Assembly (NCBI GenBank): GCA_039519185.1
Contig: CM076846.1
Span: 73,946,818-74,010,817 of the forward strand
Direction of reading: 5' to 3'
DNA: 64,000 nt
Origin: Astragalus membranaceus
Lineage: Eukaryota > Streptophyta > Magnoliopsida > Fabales > Fabaceae
Below, piece after piece: positions 44,091-56,510 of this stretch. A program made the position numbers and the translations under genes. The stretch's first letter is position 1, and every line of letters begins with the position of its first letter. The notes under the pieces were generated by a model. The model searched no databases and had not been told where the DNA came from. It saw nothing but the letters and a program-made list of their open reading frames with translations.

Positions 44091-45375
44091 AGCAAGAAGG
44101 ATAATTACGGACCTCCTCTCGAGGATCCCAAAAGAATTACTAGGAGTATTACTTCGAAACAGGTATTACAATCCCCTTCCCCTTCATCCTCATTACAGAA
44201 CCAAAACAAATACACCCCATAACACCTTTGTCATTACCAGCCTTTTACCCATCCTCACCTACTACCTCTCACCCTAGGGCATTAAGACCACCCATAAATT
44301 CTAGGTTAGTTTCACCTTTAACATTTGCAGTAAACACTCCTTCCTCCTTGAACACCCAGCCAGAAAAATTACCTTACTACACTCCACCTACCACATTAAA
44401 CTGCCCTTTCATAGAACAGAATTACAAAAGAATCCTTTTCCTAGTAGAACCAGAATGTGACTCACAAGGGTCATTATTACAAGTGGTCTCAAATTATTTG
44501 CCAGAAGGATTCCATTACTACCATCAAACCCAGATAAAAATAGATTATTCTATGAATTTATCTTAGTGGATTCTGACTCCATTGAGGTAACTCATACACT
44601 TGATAAAAACGATAAAACAAAAATTATTTTCTCAAAATTTAAACCATTAAAAGTATTATCCCCATCTGATTGGAAAGCTCATCCATCAAACTCAAGAAGC
44701 TTTTCAAGAAGATTCTCTCCCCAGCAATACTCGTATTACGACTATATGGACGCATGGAACAACATGCTTTATTATGAGCCTTTTGATCATTCGTGGTTCA
44801 TTTGGTTCAAAAAGGACATCTCATTACAATTCCCTTCATGGTTTGTTAAATGGTTCAATGAATGGGGACCAGAAACAAACATCTATCCAGAATTTGCAGA
44901 GAAGGCCTTCCAAACCTTTGCAAAGGAAACCCACTTTCAGGATCATATGAAACTATTAGCATTTTATGCCAGCATGGGCATATCATGGATTACTACGTGG
45001 ACGTACAAAAAAGATTTAGCAGTCCCTGACAGTAATGTCAATTGGGTTGTTAAATGTATTAAAATTAAATGGTGGAACAAGTTCAACCCAGAACTTATTA
45101 AAGAAACAACATTACAAAATTGGTTTAAAAGAAACACGAAATTTCTCAATAAATCAAAAGGCAACGTTGAAGAATCTGAGTTCTTAGCAGAAAAATCTAA
45201 GTTCTTAGCAGAATTATCCTCATCTTCCAACAAAACAGAATTCTTAAAGAAATTACAAGCAGTCATCTCATGATCAGACATCAATGACAACGAAGAATCA
45301 GCTGACTCATCTCAAAGCTTTACAGCGGAGAACGAAGACGATTGCTATGGAATTAGTGGAGTTCCAGAACTATGA
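44089..45375 (+). pseudogene. Pararetrovirus downstream protein of unknown function, copy A
   Basis: A protein region follows RNase H and overlaps its end in another frame. It starts MSKKDNYGPPLEDPKRITRS, has a Ser/Pro-rich section (44228-44440), then a conserved-looking part with DYMDAWNNMLYYEPFDHSWF, FPSWFVKWFNEWGPETN and GISWITTWTYKKDLAV, and ends ISGVPEL just before the promoter-like region. Frame changes near 44220, 44566 and a stop at 45271 break it. I do not recognise a domain. Both copies retain it, so it is a regular part of this virus's genome. Confidence 0.6.
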
Positions 45376-45605
45376 TTAAAATAAATTATTCAAAGACAAG
45401 ACAAGACAACACCATGTGACTCAACAGGACACTAGGTGACATCATTATCAGCAGACAACATTATCTCTGCTTTTGAAAAAGCAGATTCCTTTGAGGCGCA
45501 CTAAGCGCATTATCTTTATAAAAGTTATTTGTTTTATTAGGCAGTTATTACTATCAGCTTTACAGCTGTAGGGCATTATTGTAAACGGCATACCCTTCCT
45601 TCATC

Positions 45606-45614
45606 TATAAAAGG
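45606..45614 (+). promoter_or_regulatory. TATA box of the copy A pararetroviral promoter
   Basis: TATAAAAGG lies in a 3'-terminal non-coding region with short GATA-like and repeated ATTATCT words, as in 35S-type pararetrovirus promoters. It points right, through the spacer and into copy B, so its transcript would be antisense to copy B. The same TATA context is present in copy B (46245-46253, minus). Confidence 0.6.
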
Positions 45615-45752
45615 AGGATGCCTTCATTAGCTCAGAGCATCACTTCTTTATGCATCATAAACACTCTGAGATCAAAGAAAACCCTTGAATAAGAAACCTC
45701 TAATCAAGGATTCAATAATCTTTGTAAGTTTTATATTATCAATAATATCATG

Positions 45753-46106
45753 AATCTTCCGCTTTACTCTCTGTCTTTCTTTCAATTAGTTTTTCAAATA
45801 GTATATTTATTATCTTCAAAATTAGATTGGTATTTAGACAATTTATGTATTTTTTTCTCATTATGCATTATACTATAGTTTTATCATTGAACTTTCGGTA
45901 GGCTATGTCTACTTCATTATTTATTTATAAAAATATTACCATATTATAGCATACTCTTTGACTATATCTAGACTGCACTGAAAAGTGTCAGGGAAGGAAT
46001 TTTTTTCGCCTTCTGTATTTACTCATTTACATGGGGGGCTCTTCAATAATAGTATGACCATGGTTGTGAGTAATCCTATAGTCAATAAGCCCTACTATTT
46101 TATGTT
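45753..46106. other. Spacer between the inverted pararetrovirus copies
   Basis: Both copies end in the same sequence (AGTTTTATATTATCAATAAT then ATCAT) on either side of this ~350 bp AT-rich segment. It is not a copy of either arm as far as I can see. It may be viral leader from one copy, filler DNA or host sequence. GATTGGTATTTAGAC (45824-45838) faintly resembles a methionyl-tRNA primer site but is too diverged to call. Confidence 0.5.
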
Positions 46107-46244
46107 TATGATATTATTGATAATATAAAACTTACAAAGATTATTGAATCCTTGATCAGAGGTTTCTTATTCAAAGGTTTTCTTTGATCTCAGAGTGTTT
46201 ATGATGCATAAAGAAGTGATGCTCTGAGCTAATGAAGGCATCCT

Positions 46245-46253
46245 CCTTTTATA
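46245..46253 (-). promoter_or_regulatory. TATA box of the copy B pararetroviral promoter
   Basis: TATAAAAGG on the minus strand, in the same context as copy A. It points left through the spacer into copy A, giving RNA antisense to copy A. Confidence 0.6.
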
Positions 46254-46482
46254 GATGAAGGAAGGGTATGCCTTTTACAATAATGCCTAGAGCTGTAAAG
46301 CTGATAGTAATAACTGCCTAATAAAACAAATAACTTTTATAAAGATAATGCGCTTAGTGCGCCACAAAGGAATCTGCTTTTTCAAAAGCAGAGATAATGT
46401 TGTCTGCTGATAATGATGCCACCTAGTGTCCTGTTGAGTCAGATGGTGTTGTCTTGTCTTGTCTTTGAATAATTTATTTTAA

Positions 46483-47752
46483 TCATAGTTCTGGAACTCC
46501 ACTAATTCCATAGCAATCATCTTCGTTCTCCGCTGTAAAGCTTTGAGATGAGTCAGCTGATTCTTCGTTGTCATTGATGTCTGATCCTGAGATGACTGCT
46601 TGTAATTTCTTTAAGAATTCTGTTTTGTTGGAAGATGAGGATACTTCTGCTAAGAAATCAGATTCTTCAACGCTGCCTTTTGATTTATTGAGAGATTTCG
46701 TGTTTCTTTTAAAACCAATTTTGTAATGTTGTTTCTTTAATAAGTTCTGGGTTGAACTTGTTCCACCATTTAATTTTAATACTTCTAACAATCCAATTGA
46801 CATTGCTGTCAGGGACTGCTAAATCTTTTTTGTACATCCACGTAGTAATCCATGATATGCCCATGCCGGCATGAAATGCTAATAGTTTCATATGATCCTG
46901 AAAGTTGGTTTCCTTTGCAAAGGTTTGGGAGGCCTTCTCTGCAAATTCTGGATAGATGTTTGCTTCTGGTCCCCATTCATTGAGCCATTTTACAAACCAT
47001 GAAGGGAATTGTAATGAGATGTCCTTTTTGAACCAAATGAACCACGAATGATCAAAAGGCTCATAGTAAAGCATGTTTTTCCATGCGTCCATATAGTCGT
47101 AATACGAGTATTGCTGGGGAGAGAATCATCTTGAAAAGTTTCTTGAGTTTGATGGATGAGCTTTCCAATCAGATGGGGATAATACTTTTAATATTTTAAA
47201 TTTTGAGAAAATAATTTTTGTTTTATCGTTTTTATCAAATGTATGAGTTACCTCAATGGAGTCAGAATCCACTAACATAAATTCATAGAATAATCTATTT
47301 TTATCTGGGTTTGATGGCAGGTAATGGAATCCTTCTGGCAAATAATTTGAGACCACTTGGAATAATGACCCTTGTGAGTCATATTCTGGTTCTAATAGGA
47401 AAATGATTCTTTTGTAATTCTCTTCTATGAAAGGGCAGTTTAATGTGGAGGGTGGAGTGTAGTAAGGTAATTTTTATGGCTAAGTGTTCAAGGAGGAAGG
47501 AGTGTTTACTGCAAAGGTTAGGGGTGAAACTAACCTAGAATTTATGGGTTGTCTTAATGCCCTAGGGTGAGAGGTAGTAGGTGAGGATGGGTAAAAGGCT
47601 GGTAATGACAAAGGTGTTAATGGGGTGTATTTGTTTTTGTTCTGTAAAGAGGATGAAGGGGAAAGGGATTGTAATACCCGTTTCGAAGTAATACTCCTAG
47701 TAATTCTTTTGGGATCCTCGAGAGGAGGTCCGTAATTATCCTTCTTGCTCAT
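46483..47752 (-). pseudogene. Pararetrovirus downstream protein of unknown function, copy B
   Basis: Start MSKKDNYGPPLEDPKRITRS at 47752 overlaps the end of the Pol frame (stop at 47736) by 17 bases in a different frame, so it was probably translated as a separate overlapping ORF. The Ser/Pro-rich first part stops at 47480, then pieces follow in shifted frames: HTFDKNDKTKIIFSKFKIL, YMDAWKNMLYYEPFDHSWFI with FPSWFVKWLNEWGPEANIYP, and the acidic tail ending ISGVPEL. Aromatic-rich repeats of Trp/Phe in the middle are striking. No family was recognised. Confidence 0.6.
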
Positions 47753-49000
47753 TTTTACCCTGTAAGAATTCTCTTGTAAGAAAATCTGGTAACGAATTCT
47801 TTTCTCCTTTAATATGTTCAATTTCAAAGTCAAAACAAGAAAGTAATGATTGCCATCTGGCAAAAATATGTTTAGAAGCTAAGTTTTTAACATCCTTTTG
47901 TAATACATCCTTGGCTGCTTTGCAGTGGGTTTTTAATAAAAATCTTTTTGAAAACAAATCATCTTGAAATTTGGTAATGCATAAAACAATAGCTAATATT
48001 TCTTTTTTAACCGTACTGTATTTTAATTGAGCCGTATTCCATGTTCCTGAATAATACCTAGCTACTTGTTCCTTATGGCTACTGGGTAGTATTTGTTTTA
48101 ATATACCTCCGAACCCTAACTCTGAGGCATCTGTTTCTATTATAAGAGATCCTTGGGGATCTGGGATTTCTAAGCATGATAATTTCTTGACTATCCTTTT
48201 TAATGTTCTAACACTCTCGCTCATTGATTCATCCCATTTGGGAGGATTCTTTTTTAAGCGTTTAAATAAAGGTAAACATATTGTCCTTAGGTTGGGGATA
48301 AAATCAGCGACGTAATTGACACAGCCCAAGAATCTTTGTAACTGTGTTTTATCCTTTAGTTCGTCTGGGAATTTATCACCAAACTCTATGGCTCTGCTAA
48401 TGAGAGTAATCATTTCCTGGTAAATGTTAAATCCTAAGAATCTAACATTAACTTGGAATAATTTCATCTTTTTAGCAGATATGACTAATCCACTTTCTTT
48501 AATAATGCTAAAGAATTTATCTAGGTGTTCCAAAATGTTGGTTAATTGAGTTTGAATATACCAAGACGTCACCTAGATAAACTATAGTGAATTGTTGGTA
48601 ATTATTAAAGATGTCGTTCATAATATGTTGGAATTCACTAGGGGAGTTTTTTAGTCCCTGGGGCATGACATTCCATTTGTAATGACCAAATGGTACTACG
48701 AAGGCGGTTTTGTACTTATCTTTCTCTTCTACCTGTATTTGGTAGTAGCCTGATTTCATATCAAACTTAGAAAAGATAGATGCCTTATGTAATCTGCCAA
48801 TAAGGTCCTTTTTATTTGGCATGGGATACCTAATCCATTGTAAAACCTTGTTTAGGGGTTTATAGTTAATTACTAACCTAGGTGCTCCTCTCTCTAACTC
48901 AGAAATTTACTACATAGAATCCAACACAGCTCCAAGGGGACTTGCTGACTCTGATTAATCATTTTTCTAGATATTCCTGGATTTCCTATTTACAATAATT
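47736..49000 (-). pseudogene. Pararetrovirus RT and RNase H, copy B
   Basis: RT motifs are collinear with copy A: KASIFSKFDMKSGYYQIQV and FGHYKWNVMPQGLKNSPSEF. The active site is YLGD instead of YLDD (Gly codon at 48571-48573), a single transition that would inactivate the enzyme. A one-base insertion at a GG pair near 48529 shifts the frame after the active site. RNase H (LIIETDASELGFGGIL, YYSGTWNTAQLKYSTVKKE) and the C-terminus (EHIKGEKNSLPDFLTREF) are then open to the stop at 47736. Confidence 0.88.
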
Positions 49001-49188
49001 CAAATTGTCTTGATTCATTTGAATGGGCATTGCTTTAGTGGGGATGTCTCTTTCATTAAAGCTTGGCTCATTGGGTAAGGACACTACGTGTCGTTTCCTT
49101 TCCCAAAAAGCATTTGGGTGGTCCGCACATATGTCTCTTTCGAATTTAGCTTGTAATTCTTTAACCCTATCTTGAACAGTTTTGTTAG

Positions 49189-49773
49189 CTAATTGTTCTT
49201 CAATTTTTTATAATGGATTTCTTTATTAATCATATTTATTTGTTTTTGCTTTTGAGATATAAGATTAATCCTTGAGGTGGAGGCCTCCTTCAGGACATTT
49301 AATTCCCTTGCCTTGGGTGGTTCTATGAAATCAAAACTAATTTCTTTTCCTAAGGCTTCGATGGTTATTGACGTGTGGGAGACTTTGAATGGATATAATA
49401 AGGCTAAAAAGGGTGTTCCTAATATAGCTGAGTCATGGAGGTTTTTAACTAATAGGAAGGGAGTACGGTAACATACTCCTGATTTACAGATTTTGGCATC
49501 TGTTAATTTATATGAAACAGATAGCCTATGACCTCCTGCTCCACTTAATCCTTCTAATGTCTTTTCGTAATACTTGGTGGGGACTAGCCCTTCTTGGATG
49601 GAGTTTGTATCTGCTCCTGAATCTATTAAGGCTATGAATTCAAACATTTGTTCTTTAATATCTATAGTAATTGGACAATGCCATTTATGAACTATCATTT
49701 TATTTAATAAGGATATATAGTGAGTGTCCTTAGGCTCACTAGTTTCTATCCTTTCTTCTTGGTGAGCAGCCAA
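49189..49773 (-). CDS. Pararetrovirus aspartic protease region, copy B
   Basis: The 194-residue open frame contains a retropepsin-like core: FEFIALIDSGADTNSIQEGL with the DSG active site, GAGGHRLSVSYKL and the hydrophobic SAILGTPFLALLYPF strand. In Caulimoviridae the protease releases coat protein and Pol from a polyprotein. It is in a different frame from the coat protein upstream and cut off by a stop before RT, so it is part of a broken polyprotein. Copy A has lost this region. Confidence 0.8.
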   Translation of the reverse strand: MAAHQEERIETSEPKDTHYISLLNKMIVHKWHCPITIDIKEQMFEFIALIDSGADTNSIQEGLVPTKYYEKTLEGLSGAGGHRLSVSYKLTDAKICKSGVCYRTPFLLVKNLHDSAILGTPFLALLYPFKVSHTSITIEALGKEISFDFIEPPKARELNVLKEASTSRINLISQKQKQINMINKEIHYKKLKNN

Positions 49774-49796
49774 TATACTTTTCCCTTGAGCTCTAA

Positions 49797-50912
49797 CTAT
49801 TTAATATCTAATTCCAGGTCCTTTTGTTTTAGGGACTGGATTTCTTGCTTAATGAGAGTTATCTCATTTTGCAAATCTTTAACAGAAATAACCTTAGTAT
49901 TAATTGGTTTAAATCTATCTATAATTTCTTTGAATTCTATCTTATGAACTAATTCTTTTTCGTCCTGTTCTTTCTCCATGATTCCCTTAATCTGCTTCAT
50001 GAAGTCATTCTTCTGTTCTGACTCAGGCAATTCCTTTAAAATTCCTATGAGGGTGTTTGCCTGATTTGATGTAATAACGTTAACTGTTTTTGCACAGCTT
50101 TCACAAGTACATAATTCAGGTCCTAAACAACAACCTTCATCAGAACTTTGTTCAGATTCAGAGTCACCTAATACCTGATTGACATTGTCTTCTTCCTCAT
50201 AAGAGGACTCCTCTGAAGAGCTAGAAGACTCATCAACTATCATAATACCTTTTAAGATATTAATAAGACTTTCCTTTAAATCTTCTTGTATTTCTAAATT
50301 ATTAATCTCGTTAATCTTTTGACAAACTCTGCAATTTTTTGAATAATGACCTAACCTACCGCACTTATAACATTTAACATCTTTGGTACTACTGCTACCA
50401 TATACCTTTTTAATTTTAGTCTTCCCAGTGAACTTTCTAGGAGATTCTTTGCTATTATGGGTTTGACTATGATTCCTTTTGTGAGAATAGTTCTTTGAGT
50501 AATGTTTGGGGTATTTTCGTCCTTTCGAGTAAGATTTCTTTGTATAATATCCTGAGTGTTTTTTCCATTTATCTTTACTAGGAGCTTTGATTGTTTCTAT
50601 CCCAAACTGTTCAAAGAAGGAACCTAATTCCTTTCTGCTCCGAGTTACTTCATATCTAATTTTGTTCTGTATCTTAAAGTCTGTGCTGATATTATTTCCA
50701 GTTTCTACCACATAATTAGAAATTTGACCTAAAATTAATGATCCATAAGGGATTTGACCATCAAACTTATCCTTAAGCTTCATCTTGACCTTTTCCCCAA
50801 ACAGCTTGGGTAATCCGGCTAAGAATCGTTCTTTCCCGTAATCTGCATTCCCATCGGGCCGCATGTATAATTTGGATATGAAACTGTCTTTATACCAATG
50901 GTAATCATACAT
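49797..50912 (-). pseudogene. Pararetrovirus coat-protein core with zinc knuckle, copy B
   Basis: A 371-residue open piece. The first part (YGKERFLAGLPKLFGEKVKM, IPYGSLILGQISNYVVETG) is the conserved coat-protein core of Caulimoviridae. A Lys/Ser-rich basic stretch follows, then the CCHC knuckle CYKCGRLGHYSKNC that binds nucleic acid. An acidic Ser/Glu-rich region (SSSSEESSYEEEDNV) and a Cys-rich CCLGPELCTCESC segment come next, then a coiled-coil-like C-terminus. It is separated from the N-terminal region by stops near 50915-51060. Confidence 0.8.
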
Positions 50913-51080
50913 GGTAGCGCAATATAGGTTAGTTAATTGGTCTGCACCTCTTTCCTACAACTGTAATGGGTCGCCTACAAAGGTCTTAGTAATGGCATAG
51001 AAAAGGGTATTTACGACATCTTCTCCTGCTTCTAATCCAGTGGTGGGATCCCTCTTTTTAGCATTTAATATTAATAGCTT

Positions 51081-52956
<1,876 letters not shown>

Positions 52957-53334
52957 AACGTTGTTGTTTGCATTTTTCCATTCCTTGCTGATTCTGTTGC
53001 TAACATCTAATGAAGGGGTTTATTATTTCTTTTTCTAAACAGTAATCTTCAAACCATGTAAAGAAGTAGATGTTTATCCTACTCTTTCTAATATACTCGT
53101 AGAATACCTGTAAGTACTCTGCAGTCTGTATTTTCGTAAAAGTATTAAAATATCAAGTTCTTCGTTCTTAGTTGTAATCAGCTTCGAAGTCTTCTCTAAT
53201 CCAGATTTTATCTATTTCAAACTCTTCTTCAAGAGTTATTACATTTAATATTTGTGATGCCCTAGGAGACATTGTTGGAGACTCAGAATCCTGTGAAGGT
53301 TCATAAAGAGTCCTTGGGATTGGTGGAGTAAAGT

Positions 53335-54273
53335 TTACCTCTGTAGATTAACATTAATTGTAGAGGATGAATCTATAGATTTTCTTGATCCTAGATCAGT
53401 CCTACTATGTTCACCTATTCTCATAGACTGGCATCTATTCATTTTAATTCTGATGCTTCCATCATCTTCTAGGATAAACTGTCTAGGTTTTCTAGACTCC
53501 ATTTTAGGGATTTCTACAATTTCTTTTAAAACCCATTCTTCTGGTAATTTGGCTATAATGTCAGAGGTTGTTAATTTCTTAGGTGTGGTAATATTTGAGC
53601 ACTTTAGATTGGCTTCAATAATAACGGTTTCGTTCTTAGGGGAACTCCTAAGAGCTTTAAAGTTATAATTGATTGTAGATATCTTATATTTGATTCTATA
53701 GCAAATGTCTATATTTGTTATGCCTTCATCAAATAAATCATCTAAGCACTGGATGTTAATTACTAATGAGTTCTTTGTAGAACTGTTACCTAAATTCATT
53801 GAGTAATTAGGATAGCAGTTGAAATAAACAGGGCCATCACTTAGATTTGACTCTAGTATGGCAATAATAGATTCTGGGAATCTTTTAATTCTGCTATCAC
53901 ACAAGATTAATAGTAAAGGCGTGTTTAAGCCTAGTTTATGAAGAGGCTTAACTGAAACTTGAATTAATCCTAGGTGAATGTAATGAAAACCTTGCCTAAC
54001 ATGGTCTTCAATCATTTCTTCATTTAATTGATTAATGGTTTCATGATGTTGTACAATAGATCTGGATGATTCTATTGTATGACTAATTTCATGTGTTTTA
54101 AACCTATTGAAGGTACTGGTTTTATAGATTTCCTTATATTTTACATCTGCCATTTTCCAGCTTTGTAATTGGTTTTCTATTTCTGCTATTTCTAATTCTC
54201 TATTTTGGTAAGTATCTTGGTCACTTCTAGCTTCTAATTCTTGGGTGTTCGTAGAAGAGGAACCTACTATCAT
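53335..54273 (-). CDS. Caulimoviridae-like movement protein (30K superfamily), copy B
   Basis: An intact 312-residue frame from ATG 54273. After a polar N-terminus predicted partly coiled coil, it has the conserved 30K core: HYIHLGLIQVSVKPLHKLGL, LLLILCDSRIKRFPESII, DGPVYFNCYPNYSMNLGN and SLVINIQCLD. This family makes or enlarges plasmodesmatal channels for virus spread between cells. In this group the movement protein often begins the first ORF; here a stop and about 300 bp separate it from the coat protein. Copy A has no counterpart in the window. Confidence 0.8.
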   Translation of the reverse strand: MIVGSSSTNTQELEARSDQDTYQNRELEIAEIENQLQSWKMADVKYKEIYKTSTFNRFKTHEISHTIESSRSIVQHHETINQLNEEMIEDHVRQGFHYIHLGLIQVSVKPLHKLGLNTPLLLILCDSRIKRFPESIIAILESNLSDGPVYFNCYPNYSMNLGNSSTKNSLVINIQCLDDLFDEGITNIDICYRIKYKISTINYNFKALRSSPKNETVIIEANLKCSNITTPKKLTTSDIIAKLPEEWVLKEIVEIPKMESRKPRQFILEDDGSIRIKMNRCQSMRIGEHSRTDLGSRKSIDSSSTINVNLQR

Positions 54274-54544
54274 CTTACCTTTCCTACGAGATCCTATCTC
54301 GCTTAAGGTTCTGAAGAATTAGGCCATTATTTTCAGTTAATTATTTCTATAGTTTTCTCTTTCTTTTCTACTATCGGGACCACCGCACTCAACAGGTTAA
54401 CGTGAACACCACACTACCCCTCTCGGGTTTTAAAAGGCTTGTCAACGCTAACTATCATGGCTGACCAACGCGTAACAGAAAAGATATTGAAAATAATAGA
54501 TATAATTATTTGAAAATAATAACTTAATTTAGCCGGAGCCTCTT

Positions 54545-54660
54545 ACAAGCCAGCCCCTCAAAAGAAGTAAACTGCTATAAGGATTATAAACTAGACCCAG
54601 ATCGTCCTATTTACAAACTTGTTAATGTCCCAGAAAAGGACTTAAAAGAAGCTAGATTAG
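54545..54660 (+). mobile_element. Third pararetrovirus fragment
   Basis: About 115 bp match the coat-protein N-terminal region (copy A 41385-41490; copy B at 52690 and 51530). It includes the undisturbed CAGAAAAG site (54634-54641). Both ends stop abruptly. It is in copy A's orientation and lies 250 bp beyond the movement protein of copy B. Confidence 0.8.
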
Positions 54661-56510
54661 GTAAATGACCATTTTACCCTTTTGATAACAAATACTAAAT
54701 AATTTGCTTACTATCATAAATCACTCTCCTCTCACTATGTGATTTTGTCGGTTATTGCGCGTAGCTTTTAGCTTTTTGAAAACTAACTAGCCGCTTACTA
54801 TACATTCTCCTTTTTGTTCCAAGTTTGTTGGTTATTGTGCGTGTAAATATTGTTAATCGTTTCATAAGTAGTGTAAATACGCATAAACACACAAAAGTGT
54901 ATTTTCCTCTTATAACACTACTACAAAGTATAAACAAAAAGTAGTGCTTTTTATTACGAAGGGAAATGATATGAAATGCACGAATAACAGTAAACACGTG
55001 CTGGAAAACATGGAGGGTCTAAGCACGTGTTTACTCACGAATCACATGCTTCTTTTGTTTTTTTGTACGACACAGCGTTTTCCATAACATAAATAGGGGA
55101 GGTGTTTCAGCTGGTGTAATGCTACCCTCCCCAAATTGATTACTGATTAGAAAGTGGCATTTATATTAACTTATGGATTCAGTTTAAAAAAATTAACTTA
55201 TGGATTAATAGCCTATGCAAGCTTCCCCCAAATTGATTAAAAAATGACATTTATATTAACTGCCTCAAACACTAATTAATAGTTGGGTATTCTATTTAAA
55301 GAAGTTAAATATCCATATCTAATTTTTTTTGTTTGCATATGGAGTGGCAATTGCCACTAGAAACTCACGCACACAACTGAGGTCCCGGGTTCGAACCCGG
55401 GACATAGACTCCTTGAATAGAAACCCTCTGATGGAGACCTTAGAAGCCCAAATCAAATAAAGCATGAAGATGAAATTTAAGGACATGAGAGACCCAAAAC
55501 AAAATCAAAAGATAAGAAAGTTAAGGAGGCTTTGGATTAAGATGAACAACTTACTTTATTCGAGTCCACTTTAGAAAGAGAAGATCCTAGGTGGACCCAA
55601 ATTGCCTAAGTTGATGAAAAACTCAGGGACCAATGTGCAAATAGCAAGAGCTTAGGTCTAGGGTTTGCACTTTGCATACTGCCTAATCATATAGCCATGT
55701 GAACTTTTTGGTGTGAGTCCTAGTGAAAATCTATTTTAAATAGGTTATTAAATGCATCACGACTTCAAATCGTATATATGATATATGATATATGTCCAAT
55801 GGCGACATTTATTATGTTATAACAATATAACATAATAATGTCCTTAAAATAAATAGTTTGTTCATTAGAACACCAAAGATGATTTGACTGTGAGACCTCA
55901 TTGAACTGTAGAACACAATTTTAAAAGTATCCATAGACATAGATTATTGATTTATTGTCAATTGGGAATTCATTGTGATTCGATGCAAGAGACTCAAGGC
56001 AAAACATGGGAGTACATTGGGCCTAATGGGCCATTTGGATTCAAGTCAGAAAGATGTAGAGAAAGCCAAGTGAATGAACACAGAAGTGCAGCTCCTTTCT
56101 TGCACACATATGTGACCAAAACTATGAGGAGAATATTTTCGCTGAGTCATGCATTCAGCAACGAGGGTCACAAAATTACAAGACTTTGTTGTAACTATTT
56201 ACAAGAACTCAGTCAATGCAACAAGTTTTATGCAAAATCCATAAAGAAAAACATGTTATTATAGGGGCAACAAAGGGCACCCACCATCTTTTTGTTGTTG
56301 TAACTTGTAATTCAATACTAAAGCAGAAACTTTTTATGCAGAACTATTCAAGCAGAAACTTTTTAGAACCTGCAAAAGTATTGAAAATCAATCATGTTTG
56401 TTTAAACCAATCACAAAAAAGCATACAAACTTCAGTTGCAAAATAAAAAAACATATGGACACAGCCAGCACAGAAACTAATCTCCATGATTGTTCTTAGA
56501 AGAAAATACC
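54661..56510. other. Non-coding stretch downstream of the glycosidase gene, with two perfect palindromes
   Basis: No convincing gene. A 16-base perfect palindrome (AGTGGCAATTGCCACT, 55343-55358) and a 22-base perfect palindrome centred on GGGTTCGAACCC (55382-55403) lie 24 bases apart. The second resembles a tRNA T-arm or SINE B box, but no A box or tRNA fold was found. The last few hundred bases probably include the 3' UTR of the gene at 56511. Confidence 0.5.

Larger units (their letters stand above)
41074..45752 (+). mobile_element. Endogenous Caulimoviridae-like pararetrovirus, copy A
   Basis: Collinear with copy B but in the opposite orientation and decayed. It holds coat-protein N-terminal region, coat-protein core with zinc knuckle, RT, RNase H, the downstream unknown protein, and a promoter-like 3' region. 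The movement protein is absent, and about 1.1 kb including the protease is deleted near 42830. GTGGAGTCCGTTCATCCTCC occurs twice at the 5' edge (41074 and 41151), so the left boundary may be a rearrangement. Frameshifts and stops are scattered. Genome order fits the florendovirus-like group, but assignment would need phylogeny. Confidence 0.85.

Noticed and set aside
41151..45375. Viral copies as an ordinary Ty3/gypsy retrotransposon
   Set aside because: There are no LTRs or integrase, and copy B has a 30K-type movement protein and a coat-protein core, which point to a pararetrovirus.
45824..45838. Methionyl-tRNA primer site in the spacer between viral copies
   Set aside because: Only about half of the expected site matches (GATTGGTATTTAGAC); too weak to call.
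55370..55410. tRNA gene suggested by GGGTTCGAACCC
   Set aside because: Only a T-arm-like palindrome is present; no A box, acceptor stem or anticodon arm can be fitted around it.
55947..56264. 105-residue ORF on the plus strand downstream of the amidase-like gene
   Set aside because: No recognisable motif, AT-rich non-coding surroundings, and it lies where the opposite-strand gene's 3' UTR should be.
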